From Gammaproteobacteria bacterium (lineage in GTDB: Bacteria; Pseudomonadota; Gammaproteobacteria; Pseudomonadales; Porticoccaceae), in contig QJWQ01000008.1 of NCBI GenBank assembly GCA_003235325.1, forward strand, positions 1 to 47,904: a DNA stretch of 47,904 bases, written 5' to 3'. The notes beneath the pieces were generated by a model, which saw only the letters and a list, made by a program, of their open reading frames with translations, made no database searches and was not told where the DNA came from. Every line of letters begins with the position of its first letter. Within the stretch, counting starts at the first letter, position 1. Below, piece by piece: positions 8,679 through 17,451 of this stretch. The translations under genes and the position numbers were made by a program.

Positions 8679-9617
8679 ATGCAGAAAGACAACCTCGCTT
8701 TTGTGTTTCCAGGGCAGGGCTCACAGAAAATTGGCATGCTGGCAGAGCTTGCCCCTCGTTTTCCCCTGATCGAAGCCACTTTTTCACAGGCCTCTGAAGT
8801 ACTTGGCTACGATCTCTGGGACATGGTCCAGAATGGCCGGCAGGAGGACATCAATCTTACTGAACGCACCCAGCCGATACTGCTGACGTCAAGTGTCGCC
8901 CTCTGGCGGGTCTGGAAAGAGCAGGCCGGCGCCGATCCCGCCGTCATGGCAGGCCACAGCCTCGGCGAATGGTCGGCACTGGTGAGTGCCGGCATCGTTG
9001 ATTTTGCTGACGCTGTCAATCTGGTGCGTCTGCGCGGAGCCTACATGCAGGAAGCTGTTCCGGCGGGACTGGGCGCCATGGCAGCCATTATCGGCCTTGA
9101 TGATAATACGATAATTTCGGTCTGTGAGCAGGCAGCACAAGGGGAAGTCGTTGCGCCTGTGAATTTCAATTCACCGGGGCAAGTGGTGATTGCCGGGCAC
9201 GCAGTGGCCGTGGACAGAGCCATCGAAGGCTGCAAGGCGGCGGGGGCCAAGCGCGCCATGCCGCTGCCGGTCAGTGCACCATTTCATACTTCGCTGATGC
9301 GCCCTGCTGCCGATCGCCTGGCACAGCATATTCAGACCGTTGAATTCAGGGCCCCGACTGTTCCTGTCGTTCACAATGTCAACGCCTCAACAGAATCTGA
9401 TCCGGGCGTCATCAGGAACCTGATGATTGAACAGATTTACAGCCCGGTGCTCTGGGTGGACTGTGTCAATACCCTGGTAAAAATGGGTGTCGACACGGTG
9501 GTTGAATGCGGTCCGGGCAAGGTCCTGAGTGGTCTGGTGAAGCGGATTAATCGCAACATTAATGCCCTGGCAACAGAAGATAGCGCCAGCTTCGACGGGG
9601 CAATGGCAAATTCATAA
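8679..9617 (+). CDS. fabD: Malonyl-CoA:ACP transacylase
   Basis: FabD loads malonyl groups onto acyl carrier protein. The 312-residue protein has the FPGQGSQ N-terminal motif, the nucleophile motif GHSLGE (Ser about residue 94), a conserved Arg in the LVRLRGAYMQ helix, and the PVSAPFHTSLM motif with the catalytic His. It lies in the fab operon between plsX and fabG and ends 15 bases before fabG. Confidence 0.97.
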   Translation: MQKDNLAFVFPGQGSQKIGMLAELAPRFPLIEATFSQASEVLGYDLWDMVQNGRQEDINLTERTQPILLTSSVALWRVWKEQAGADPAVMAGHSLGEWSALVSAGIVDFADAVNLVRLRGAYMQEAVPAGLGAMAAIIGLDDNTIISVCEQAAQGEVVAPVNFNSPGQVVIAGHAVAVDRAIEGCKAAGAKRAMPLPVSAPFHTSLMRPAADRLAQHIQTVEFRAPTVPVVHNVNASTESDPGVIRNLMIEQIYSPVLWVDCVNTLVKMGVDTVVECGPGKVLSGLVKRINRNINALATEDSASFDGAMANS

Positions 9618-9632
9618 CAAAGGGGAATCAAC

Positions 9633-10376
9633 ATGAGTATTGCGGGTAAGGTTGCATTGGTCACCGGCGCCAGTCGAGGTATAGGGGCTGCAATCGCAGA
9701 CAGACTGGGAGCCGATGGCGCCATCGTGGTCGGAACTGCCACCTCTGATTCCGGCGCCGAAAAAATCAGTGCCAGGCTGGCTGAAAATGGAATTCAGGGT
9801 CGGGGCATGAAACTGAACGTTACGGATACTGAATCCGTGGTCAGTGTTCTCAAGAGTATCGAGGAAAAATTTGGCACACCGGTCATTCTGGTGAATAACG
9901 CCGGAATCACCAAGGACAACATCCTGATGCGGATGAAAGACGAGGAGTGGTTTGATGTCATCGATACCAATCTCAATGCCATCTACCGACTTTGCAGGCA
10001 CAGTATTCGCGGCATGAGCAAGGCTCGCTGGGGCAGGATCATTAACATCAGTTCTGTGGTGGGCGCCATGGGGAATGCCGGACAGTGCAATTACGCGGCT
10101 ACCAAGGCTGGTGTCGGCGGCTTTGCCCGGGCACTGGCGAAGGAACTCGGATCAAGAAATATCACGGTCAATACCGTGGCGCCCGGGTTTATCGACACCG
10201 ATATGACCAAGGAACTGGCCGAGGATCACAGGCAACTCATGCTCGCGCAGATCCCCCTGGCCCGTCTGGGTCAGCCGGAAGAGATCGCCTCGGTTGTTTC
10301 ATTCCTGGCCGGTGAAGGTGGCGGTTACATCACCGGAGAGACGATTCATGTCAACGGCGGCATGTATATGGCGTAA
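9633..10376 (+). CDS. fabG: 3-oxoacyl-ACP reductase
   Basis: FabG reduces beta-ketoacyl-ACP with NADPH. This 247-residue short-chain dehydrogenase has the TGASRGIG cofactor loop, NNAG motif, the catalytic Ser in NISSVVG, the YAATK Tyr/Lys pair, the PGFIDTDM segment and a GETIHVNGGMYM C-terminus typical of FabG. A clear AAGGGGA ribosome-binding site precedes the ATG. Confidence 0.97.
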   Translation: MSIAGKVALVTGASRGIGAAIADRLGADGAIVVGTATSDSGAEKISARLAENGIQGRGMKLNVTDTESVVSVLKSIEEKFGTPVILVNNAGITKDNILMRMKDEEWFDVIDTNLNAIYRLCRHSIRGMSKARWGRIINISSVVGAMGNAGQCNYAATKAGVGGFARALAKELGSRNITVNTVAPGFIDTDMTKELAEDHRQLMLAQIPLARLGQPEEIASVVSFLAGEGGGYITGETIHVNGGMYMA

Positions 10377-10416
10377 TAGAAGCAATAGATAGATTGCCCA
10401 CTTTTTTTATAAAAGC

Positions 10417-10446
10417 GGTTACGAAGATATGATTTTGGGGTAAAAT
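10417..10446 (+). promoter_or_regulatory. Possible acpP promoter
   Basis: The 172-base gap between fabG and acpP contains TAAAAT (10441–10446), with a weak GGTTAC (10417–10422) 18 bases upstream. AcpP is one of the most abundant proteins in the cell and commonly has its own promoter; the gap length is consistent with this. The match is modest. Confidence 0.4.
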
Positions 10447-10548
10447 CCCGCCTCGAAGCCTAGTGTTATCAGGGTGTTTAAACGTTACCGGGTTTCCAGT
10501 GCCGGAACAGAATAACGAAAATCTCTATAAACAGGAGTAATTTGCATC

Positions 10549-10785
10549 ATGAGCAGCATCGAAGAACGCGTTATCAAAATGGTTGCCGAGCAACTGGGTG
10601 TAAAAGAAGAAGATGTAAAACCGGACTCATCCTTTGTGGAGGATCTGGGGGCTGATTCCCTTGACACCGTTGAGCTGATCATGGCTCTTGAAGAAGAATT
10701 CGATACTGAAATTCCCGATGAAGAGGCTGAGAAAATCAGCACCGTCCAATTGGCTGTTGATTACATCAAGAACAACCTCAGCTGA
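10549..10785 (+). CDS. acpP: Acyl carrier protein
   Basis: A 78-residue acidic protein with the phosphopantetheine attachment motif GADSLDTVE (Ser37), nearly identical in design to other bacterial ACPs. It carries the growing acyl chain for FabD, FabG and LpxA/LpxD-type enzymes. An AGGAG ribosome-binding site lies ten bases before the ATG. A strong terminator follows, so this is the end of the fab transcript; fabF, the usual next gene, is absent. Confidence 0.98.
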   Translation: MSSIEERVIKMVAEQLGVKEEDVKPDSSFVEDLGADSLDTVELIMALEEEFDTEIPDEEAEKISTVQLAVDYIKNNLS

Positions 10786-10802
10786 TTTAACTGTTGTCAC
10801 TG

Positions 10803-10841
10803 AAAACAAAGCCGCTCCTGACCAGGAGCGGCTTTGTTTTT
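10803..10841 (+). terminator. Intrinsic terminator after acpP
   Basis: An 18-bp perfect inverted repeat (10803–10820 and 10823–10840) has a two-base loop, a GC-rich core (GCCGCTCCTG) and a final T-rich arm. It separates the fab genes from pabC, which therefore needs its own promoter or read-through. Confidence 0.92.
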
Positions 10842-10964
10842 GCCACCCTGTGTTAGCGATGCGTGTTGACGGATAAAATTTTATTCGCCGAAGCGCAGCC
10901 CCATTGTCCGCAAAATTGATCTAGACCTGTAAATCTGCGAGCACCTGGTGCCAGTTGATTGCCG

Positions 10965-11828
10965 ATGATGAGTGGCGTACTCACACATATAAATGGTATT
11001 GCCGCTACAGAAATAAGTGTCAATGACCGAGGATTTATGTACGGTCACGGTCTTTTCGAGACCATGCGCCTGGCTTCCGGCGACATACCCCTAATCAATT
11101 ACCATCTGGATCGTCTGCTGACTGGCGCACGAAAATTAACTATTCCCCTGGATGCCGGCATCGTGGATGACTATATTTCCGGATTTCTGGCAGACTGCAA
11201 CGAAAATGGCGTAGTCAAACTGACCGTTACTGCCGGGGCCGGGCAAAGGGGCTACCGACCGTCCAATACCCAAAGGGCAAATATCATTTTGCAGTGGTTC
11301 GCCGAACTTGATCCGGTCGCCGAAATCCGGTTACAGGTCTGTGCTCACCGATTGCCCGAAAACCCGGCATTGGCGGGCATCAAGCACCTGAACCGACTGG
11401 ATCAGGTTTTGGCCAGTCTCGAACTGGAATATGAGCGGGGTATATCGATCCGGGATGGTCTGTTACTCGACGCAAAGGGCAATGTTATCGAAGCCTTGAG
11501 CAGCAATATTTTTTGTCTTGTCCAGGGCCGGTGGTTGACGCCGGACCTGGCCTGCTCCGGTGTGGCAGGAGTCATGCGACAGTTCCTGATAGATGAAGTC
11601 ATCCCTGCAGCACGGTCTGGTTCTGCACCGGTGGACGTTACACGGATTGAGTTAACGACTCTGGCAAGCGCCGATGAGATATTTATTTGTAATGCAGTCC
11701 GCGGCATAACGGTTGTCAGAGCACTTAATGACGAAAACGGCGTTGAACTCGCCGCGTGGACAGAGACACCCGCGACCGGGGGGGTCAGCCGACACCTGGA
11801 AAATCGACTGCCGTGCTTTCGCGCTTGA
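10965..11828 (+). CDS. pabC: Aminodeoxychorismate lyase
   Basis: PabC releases pyruvate from aminodeoxychorismate to give 4-aminobenzoate for folate. The protein is a class IV PLP-dependent aminotransferase-fold enzyme with the DRGFMYGHGLFETMR N-terminal motif, the IKHLNRLDQVLAS segment carrying the PLP lysine, and the EALSSNIFC and PDLACSGVAGVMR cofactor-binding motifs. Two adjacent ATGs (10965, 10968) and an upstream TTG (10959) are all possible; no clear ribosome-binding site decides. It follows acpP directly, where fabF would normally intervene, and overlaps mltG. Confidence 0.92.
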   Translation: MMSGVLTHINGIAATEISVNDRGFMYGHGLFETMRLASGDIPLINYHLDRLLTGARKLTIPLDAGIVDDYISGFLADCNENGVVKLTVTAGAGQRGYRPSNTQRANIILQWFAELDPVAEIRLQVCAHRLPENPALAGIKHLNRLDQVLASLELEYERGISIRDGLLLDAKGNVIEALSSNIFCLVQGRWLTPDLACSGVAGVMRQFLIDEVIPAARSGSAPVDVTRIELTTLASADEIFICNAVRGITVVRALNDENGVELAAWTETPATGGVSRHLENRLPCFRA

Positions 11829-12853
11829 ATCGAAGGCTCTTTCTACTACTATTTTCCCTGGTTGTTATTGGCCTGGGCAGCACTGTGTTGTGGCTGCAGG
11901 TATCACTGAACCGACCCCTGAACATTGACGAGGCTGGCTATCGGCTTGATGTCGAGCGCGGTGGTTCGTTATCCTCCCTGGCCCGAAAACTGGCCGAGGA
12001 AAAAATTATTGAACAGCCCTATGCCCTGTTGCTCCACTCTCGCCTGACTGGCAACAGGCCCATTCGTCGCGGAGAATACCTGATCGCAGCCGGTGAGACC
12101 GCAAGATCTCTGTTGGAGAAACTGGTGGACGGGCAGGTCATTCACTACCAGGTTACTTTTCCGGAAGGTAAAACCTATCGCCAGTGGCTCGGGATACTTG
12201 CCATGGAGGAACCCCTGGTCAGCGTTACCAGGGATGAACTGGACGAATTCAACCAGTCACTGCCTCCCCAGAGTGACGGCAATCCCGAGGGCTGGCTTTT
12301 CCCTGATACCTACTCCTATATCAGAGGCGATAATGCGCTGAATATTCTGTCCGTCGCCAGGGAGCGTATGGTCGAGGTGCTGGCCGAGGAATGGCAAAAT
12401 CGGGACCCCGGGTTGCCCTATGATTCGGCTTACGAGGCACTGATCATGGCCTCGATCATCGAGAAAGAAACCGCTTTGCCCGAAGAGCGCGGCCGAATTG
12501 CCGGCGTTTTTGTGCGCCGGTTGCAGAAGGGCATACGCCTGCAAACTGACCCCACTGTCATTTATGGTCTGGGGGACAGCTACCGGGGCAATCTGAAAAG
12601 GTCTCACCTGGCCCAGTCCGGTCCCTACAATACCTATCGGATCCAGGGATTGCCGCCGACACCTATTGCCAATCCGGGGCTGGCATCGATACGAGCGGCA
12701 CTGCACCCGGAACCCGGCGACAGCCTGTATTTCGTTGCCAGGGGTGATGGCAGCCATGCCTTCTCGGCCACGCTGGAGGATCACGAACGAGCGGTGAGAC
12801 AGTACCAACTAAACCGGCGTCCGGATTACCGTTCAGATCCCGCACCCAAATAG
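11813..12853 (+). CDS. mltG: Endolytic murein transglycosylase MltG
   Basis: MltG (YceG) is an inner-membrane lytic transglycosylase that cleaves nascent peptidoglycan strands. A short basic N-terminus and one transmembrane segment (LFLLLFSLVVIGLG) are followed by a LysM-like domain and the YceG catalytic core with the IIEKETALPEER glutamate and the LQTDPTVIYG and YNTYRIQGLPPTPI motifs. The GTG at 11813 is chosen so that the protein begins just before the membrane segment, giving 346 residues; a GTG at 11756 would add 19 residues that look like pabC shadow. It overlaps pabC by 16 bases. Confidence 0.93.
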   Translation: MLSRLNRRLFLLLFSLVVIGLGSTVLWLQVSLNRPLNIDEAGYRLDVERGGSLSSLARKLAEEKIIEQPYALLLHSRLTGNRPIRRGEYLIAAGETARSLLEKLVDGQVIHYQVTFPEGKTYRQWLGILAMEEPLVSVTRDELDEFNQSLPPQSDGNPEGWLFPDTYSYIRGDNALNILSVARERMVEVLAEEWQNRDPGLPYDSAYEALIMASIIEKETALPEERGRIAGVFVRRLQKGIRLQTDPTVIYGLGDSYRGNLKRSHLAQSGPYNTYRIQGLPPTPIANPGLASIRAALHPEPGDSLYFVARGDGSHAFSATLEDHERAVRQYQLNRRPDYRSDPAPK

Positions 12854-12952
12854 GTCAGCACAATTCCGGGGCCAGTCAACACCGGAAAGTAAACGTTAAC
12901 TCCGGTCAGTCTTAACCGGCCGACAATGCACCGGCAATAGAAGGCAGCGGCT

Positions 12953-13570
12953 ATGCCAGGAAAATTTATTACCGTAGAAGGGGGTGAGGGTGTCGGCAAG
13001 AGCACCAATATCCGCTTTATCAGCGATTGGCTGGCTCAACAGGGCATAGACCATCTCTGCACCCGGGAACCCGGGGGCACGCCCTGCGCCGAGAAAATCC
13101 GGGAATTACTGCTGGCTCACCACGAAGAAGAGCTGGATGCCACGGCGGAACTGCTGCTGATTTTTGCCGCCCGGGCCCAGCATCTGAACCGGGTGATAAG
13201 ACCCGCCCTTGAATCCGGGCGCTGGGTACTATGTGACCGCTTCACCGATGCTACTTATGCCTACCAGGGCGGTGGCCGAGGTATCGACCGCGACAACATA
13301 GCGCTGCTTGAAAACCTGGTGCAGGGTATGCTTCGGCCCGGCATGACACTGATCCTGGACATTGATCCCGAACTGGGCATGACAAGGGCTGCCCGGCGAG
13401 GTGAACTTGACCGGTTTGAACGAGAGCAGGCAGGCTTTTTCGACAAGGTCCGCTCCACCTACCTGGAACTGGCCAGGGCGACACCGGACCGGTACCGGGT
13501 TATTGATGCTTCCGCAGCCCTTGATCAAGTGCAGCGTGATATCGCTGCCGTTTTGACTGAATTGCTTTGA
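12953..13570 (+). CDS. tmk: Thymidylate kinase
   Basis: Tmk phosphorylates dTMP to dTDP. The 205-residue protein has the P-loop GGEGVGKST, the TREPGGT motif, the [16 protein letters not shown] dTMP-binding motif and a LID region (RRGELDRFE). The gene order mltG–tmk–holB matches E. coli and Pseudomonas. A 99-base gap separates it from mltG. Confidence 0.96.
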   Translation: MPGKFITVEGGEGVGKSTNIRFISDWLAQQGIDHLCTREPGGTPCAEKIRELLLAHHEEELDATAELLLIFAARAQHLNRVIRPALESGRWVLCDRFTDATYAYQGGGRGIDRDNIALLENLVQGMLRPGMTLILDIDPELGMTRAARRGELDRFEREQAGFFDKVRSTYLELARATPDRYRVIDASAALDQVQRDIAAVLTELL

Positions 13571-13681
13571 TAATGACAATGATCAAAACAACCATTGACA
13601 ACATTTGCCAACGGAATTTTCGAGGCGTTTTCGATCGTGTCCACTAGTGCCGGTCAGGATTCCGCGACTTCTCATGGCAAC

Positions 13682-14629
13682 ATGCAAATCACGCCGCTAC
13701 CCTGGCAGGAGGGGCACTGGCTGGAGCTTGACCGGCTGATTTCAATCAGCCGCACGCCCCACGCCCTGATGCTTGTCGGCCCGGAGGAAATCGGCAAGTT
13801 GCGGTTCGCCCGGGCCCTGGCCCGGCGATTGCTGTGCACAGAGCCACGGGATACCGTGGCCTGTGGTCGCTGCAAGCAGTGTCAACTGTCCCTGACCGGC
13901 AATCACCCGGACATTTTCAATCTTTGCCCCGAAGAACCCGGCAAGGCCATCAAGGTCGATGCCGTTCGCGAGCTTGCGGAATTTGCCGCAAAAACTGCGC
14001 AACAAGGTGGCTGGCGTGTTGCCCTGATATACCCGGTGGAAGCGATGAATATCAATGCCGCCAATGCTTTTTTAAAGACGCTGGAAGAACCCGGGAAATC
14101 GACCCTGTTAATTCTCGTCTGCCACCAACCCGGTTCGGTCTTGCCCACCATTCGCAGTCGATGCCGTCTGCTGACCTTTCCGATGCCGCCACGGCGGTCC
14201 GCGCTGCCATGGTTGCGTACCCTGGTCGGGAACGAGGATGAGTTGGCACAGCAATTACTGGACCAGGCCGGCGGCAGGCCCCTGAGAGCCTTGCGTTTTC
14301 ACGAAAGCGACCTGGACCAGAAATTCAGGCAATTCACCACAATCATTGCCGATCTGGAGAACGGAGCCCAATCGGCGATCGCGGTTGCCCGGCAGATGCA
14401 GGGATTACCGGAAACCGAAGCACTGGAGTGGTTGCAACAACATGTCTACAGGGCGATTTACAACCGGGCCGGCCGGGACATTTCCGGTACGCGCCTGGCA
14501 TTTCTGTTTCTGGACCGACTGACCAATACCCGGCGTCTGATGCTCAGCACCGCCAATCCCAATCGGCAGTTTCTGTGGGAAGAATTGTTATTGGACTGGC
14601 GTGCGGTATTAGACACTGACAGAGCCTGA
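13682..14629 (+). CDS. holB: DNA polymerase III subunit delta'
   Basis: Delta' is a clamp-loader subunit. The AAA+ domain shows a degenerate P-loop (GPEEIGKL), a four-cysteine zinc module (CGRCKQCQ preceded by a further Cys) and the conserved NAANAFLKTLEEP and SRC (sensor 1 region) motifs, as expected for delta', which does not hydrolyse ATP. The ATG at 13682 is chosen since MQITPLPWQ matches family N-termini; an upstream start at 13595 would add 29 unsupported residues. The result, 315 residues, is close to usual length. Confidence 0.93.
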   Translation: MQITPLPWQEGHWLELDRLISISRTPHALMLVGPEEIGKLRFARALARRLLCTEPRDTVACGRCKQCQLSLTGNHPDIFNLCPEEPGKAIKVDAVRELAEFAAKTAQQGGWRVALIYPVEAMNINAANAFLKTLEEPGKSTLLILVCHQPGSVLPTIRSRCRLLTFPMPPRRSALPWLRTLVGNEDELAQQLLDQAGGRPLRALRFHESDLDQKFRQFTTIIADLENGAQSAIAVARQMQGLPETEALEWLQQHVYRAIYNRAGRDISGTRLAFLFLDRLTNTRRLMLSTANPNRQFLWEELLLDWRAVLDTDRA

Positions 14630-14680
14630 AGCCTGTGCTAACCTTCGCCGTTATTTATCGACCACGGAGATAATTGGGCA

Positions 14681-15037
14681 GTGATGAAATCCATTGGCGG
14701 TGGTTTGCGCAACGGTATCCTCAATATCAGCATCAAGGATGTCAATGAACTCTATGCCTGTTACATGCCCTTTATTTCCCACGGAGGGCTGTTTATTCCG
14801 ACACGAAAACAGTACATGCTGGGTGACGATGTTTTCGTCCTGCTGGATCTGATGAATGAGCCGGAGAAAATCCCTTTATCCGGTAAGATTATCTGGTTGA
14901 CGCCCAAGGGCGTTACCAACAACCGCAAGCAGGGCATTGGTGTTCAGTTTGCCGACGACAGCTCCATGCTGGTAGCCAGAATCGAAACCTATCTGGCCGG
15001 CATGCTGAAGAGTGACAGGCCGACCCATACCCTCTGA
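14681..15037 (+). CDS. pilZ: Type IV pilus PilZ-domain protein
   Basis: A 118-residue single PilZ-domain protein in the same place (after holB, before tatD) as Pseudomonas pilZ, which is needed for type IV pilus assembly. The domain core (LFIPTRKQYMLGDDVFVLLDLM, SGKIIWLTP, QGIGVQF) is clear. The RxxxR motif required for cyclic-di-GMP binding is missing from the N-terminus, as in canonical PilZ, so it probably does not bind the nucleotide. The GTG at 14681 is ten bases after a GGAGA; the adjacent ATG (14684) is an alternative. Confidence 0.88.
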   Translation: MMKSIGGGLRNGILNISIKDVNELYACYMPFISHGGLFIPTRKQYMLGDDVFVLLDLMNEPEKIPLSGKIIWLTPKGVTNNRKQGIGVQFADDSSMLVARIETYLAGMLKSDRPTHTL

Positions 15038-15051
15038 GTTCATTACAATCC

Positions 15052-15846
15052 GTGCTGGTAGACTCCCACTGCCATCTTGACCATATTGATCTGTCGGCCT
15101 GGCAAGGCTCGCTGGACAGGTTGCTGGAGGCTGCAAGAGAGCGAGGCGTGGGCGGATTCATCAGTGTCGGCGTCGATCTTGAGTCCTCCTCCAGATTGTT
15201 GCAATTGCCCGGCCGGTTCGCCGACGTGGCGGTTACAGTGGGTGTCCACCCCCTGCAACGGCAACAGCAACCGTTGCCGGAGGTCGAGACACTGGTGGAC
15301 CTCGGCAGCCGTGTCGGGGTGGTGGCAATCGGAGAAACCGGACTCGACAATCATTACAGCGCCGAGACCGCCGACTGGCAGAGAGAAAGCTTTATTCGCC
15401 ACCTGCGAGCCGCTGGAACCCTGGGAAAACCTGTCATAGTCCATACCCGACAGGCCCCTGAGGAAACCCTGGACCTGATTCGAGCCCACGGTGATAGTGA
15501 AAGCGGCGGGGTTCTGCATTGCTTTACCGAGGACTGGGCCACGGCCAGTGCTGCCATGGACCTGAATTTTTATATTTCGTTTTCCGGCATTATTACTTTT
15601 CGCAATGCCTCGAAGCTGAGAGAGGTGGTCAAAAAAATGCCCCTCGACAGGCTGTTGCTGGAGACTGATTCACCCTGGCTGGCACCCGTACCTCACCGGG
15701 GTAAACAGAATGAACCACAGTATGTGGTTGAGGTTGCGAAGGCGGTGGCTGAGCTCAAGGGCATCAAACTTGAAGAGATCGCCAGTGTCACCACGGCCAA
15801 TGCCAACCGGCTGTTTGGCCTGAACTTTGGCCCGAACTTTGGCTAG
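15052..15846 (+). CDS. TatD-family metal-dependent hydrolase (YcfH-like)
   Basis: TatD-family proteins are TIM-barrel metal-dependent DNases/hydrolases. Metal ligands are visible: DSHCHLD at the N-terminus, the GETGLD glutamate, PVIVHTR and VLHCFTE histidines, and LLETDSPWLAP aspartate. At 264 residues the length is normal. The start is a GTG 15 bases after pilZ with little ribosome-binding sequence. It closes the conserved mltG–tmk–holB–pilZ–tatD run. Confidence 0.94.
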   Translation: MLVDSHCHLDHIDLSAWQGSLDRLLEAARERGVGGFISVGVDLESSSRLLQLPGRFADVAVTVGVHPLQRQQQPLPEVETLVDLGSRVGVVAIGETGLDNHYSAETADWQRESFIRHLRAAGTLGKPVIVHTRQAPEETLDLIRAHGDSESGGVLHCFTEDWATASAAMDLNFYISFSGIITFRNASKLREVVKKMPLDRLLLETDSPWLAPVPHRGKQNEPQYVVEVAKAVAELKGIKLEEIASVTTANANRLFGLNFGPNFG

Positions 15847-15981
15847 GACACCGTAAATTAAGACTCCCGGCTGGTTGGACAAGCCTGATCCGGCACTCAT
15901 AGCCACCACCGTTGCCGGCTCACCCGTCGTCACCGATCTCGCTGAATGCTTCACCCCGGTAAAATCATGGAGGCCGCTCAA

Positions 15982-16656
15982 GTGACAGCCAAATCCTCTG
16001 AAAACGATAACAGTGAATCTGCCGGTACCGGCATCATTGTCCGCACCTTTCCGGTCGGTCCCCTGCAATGTAACTGCAGTATCATCGGCGACGCGCTGAC
16101 GCGCCGGGCCATTGTGGTCGATCCCGGTGGCGATGCCGACAAAATCATGGGCCTGATCACAGAGTTGGGTCTGTCCGTAGTCGCCATCGTCCACACCCAC
16201 GCCCACCTGGATCATATCCTGGCTGCCGGCGATATTCGCCGGGCTACCGGGGCGCCCATCCATTTGCACCGGGAGGACCAGTTTCTGTGGGATATCCTGG
16301 AGCAGCAATGCGCCATGTTTGGTGTGCCCTACAAGCCCTTGCCTGACCCGGATCGCTACCTGGAAGATGACCAGGATCTGGGCTGCTGTGGTGGTGTGGT
16401 GTTGCACACTCCCGGCCATACGCCGGGATCGAGCAGTTTCTGGTTTCAGTCTGCCAAAACCCTGGTGGCCGGGGATACACTTTTTCGCGGCAGTATCGGC
16501 CGCACCGACCTCTGGGGTGGGAATTACCGGGCGATCCTCAAATCCATTCGCGAGCGGCTCTACAGCCTCGACGATGACGCCACCGTAATCACCGGTCACG
16601 GACCCGGTACCAGCATCGGCCTGGAAAAACAGTCCAACCGGTTTGTCAGGTCCTGA
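15982..16656 (+). CDS. Metallo-beta-lactamase-fold hydrolase, YcbL/glyoxalase II-like
   Basis: A 224-residue metallo-beta-lactamase-fold protein. The HTHAHLDH zinc-binding motif, the later TPGHTPG and GDTLFRGSIGRTDL motifs and the ITGHGPGT end place it with the YcbL/type II glyoxalase-like group, which hydrolyses thioesters such as lactoylglutathione. The GTG at 15982 is chosen because a perfect GGAGG lies eight bases upstream; ATG codons at 15946 and 15967 are in frame but have no such site. The preceding 135-base gap shows nothing clear. The exact substrate is unknown. Confidence 0.9.
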   Translation: MTAKSSENDNSESAGTGIIVRTFPVGPLQCNCSIIGDALTRRAIVVDPGGDADKIMGLITELGLSVVAIVHTHAHLDHILAAGDIRRATGAPIHLHREDQFLWDILEQQCAMFGVPYKPLPDPDRYLEDDQDLGCCGGVVLHTPGHTPGSSSFWFQSAKTLVAGDTLFRGSIGRTDLWGGNYRAILKSIRERLYSLDDDATVITGHGPGTSIGLEKQSNRFVRS

Positions 16657-16712
16657 TCCGACAGCGGCAACCGAATTTTTTCAATTTAACCCATTAATAC
16701 GAGAGAACTTCC

Positions 16713-17330
16713 GTGAGACAACAGATTCTGACCATGCTTGACCTGCAGGATGCGATGAACAGCAAAGTAAATGCCGACTGGCGACAGAAGGGATTCGAAT
16801 GGTACCGGGCAATCTGGGTCGAGTGCGCCGAACTGATGGATCACTATGGCTGGAAGTGGTGGAAAAAACAGACTCCCGACGAACAGCAGGTGCAACTCGA
16901 GCTGGTGGATATATGGCACTTTGGCCTGAGCCTCCTGCTGCTGCAGGACAAATCCCGTGAGCACCTGGCGATCGACCTGGAGGCCGCATTCAACCGGAAT
17001 CGCTGTCCCGGTGATTTTCGACTGGATCTTGAGGCATTTGCCCTGGAAACCCTGCGCAGCAGGGGGTTCGACACGGACGGTTTTGTGCGCCTGATGGACG
17101 ATATCGGTTTTGAGTTTGACCAATTGTATCGCCGCTATGTGGGCAAGAACGTCCTCAATTTTTTTCGCCAGGATAACGGCTACCAGGAAGGTACCTATTG
17201 TAAATCCTGGCAGGGCCGCGAGGACAATGAGCACCTGGTGGAGATCATTGAAGGCCTGGATGCCGGTCACCGGGCCTTCAAGGACAATCTCTACCGGGCC
17301 CTGCAGGACCGTTACCAGACCAAGGCCTGA
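16713..17330 (+). CDS. Dimeric all-alpha dUTP diphosphatase
   Basis: This 205-residue protein matches the dimeric, all-alpha dUTPase family (MazG-like NTP-PPase superfamily), not the trimeric Dut of E. coli. Metal-binding helices are visible: the ECAELMDHYGWKWWKK segment with conserved Glu and Trp residues, and the ELVDIWHF segment with Glu/Asp ligands. It removes dUTP and supplies dUMP for thymidylate. The start is a GTG with a weak GAGAGA upstream. It stands between the hydrolase and mdh, apparently in its own small transcription unit. Confidence 0.82.
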   Translation: MRQQILTMLDLQDAMNSKVNADWRQKGFEWYRAIWVECAELMDHYGWKWWKKQTPDEQQVQLELVDIWHFGLSLLLLQDKSREHLAIDLEAAFNRNRCPGDFRLDLEAFALETLRSRGFDTDGFVRLMDDIGFEFDQLYRRYVGKNVLNFFRQDNGYQEGTYCKSWQGREDNEHLVEIIEGLDAGHRAFKDNLYRALQDRYQTKA

Positions 17331-17355
17331 TGCCGCAATCCAGCGTTCGTGGCGG

Positions 17356-17383
17356 GTGATTCTTTTATCGATTTCCGTATAAT
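17356..17383 (+). promoter_or_regulatory. Likely mdh promoter
   Basis: A perfect TATAAT (17378–17383) lies about 70 bases before the mdh start. The -35 region is poor; GTGATT (17356–17361) at a 16-base spacing is the best candidate, so activation by a regulator is possible. Confidence 0.55.
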
Positions 17384-17451
17384 GTCGCCTTTCTTGATTA
17401 CCCAGTTCCCTTTTTTTATATAACCCAGCATCCATCAAGCGGAGACTTCCA

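Noticed and set aside
13682..14629. Degenerate P-loop in HolB as a sign of a broken gene
   Set aside because: Delta' subunits normally lack a working P-loop, so this is expected for the family.
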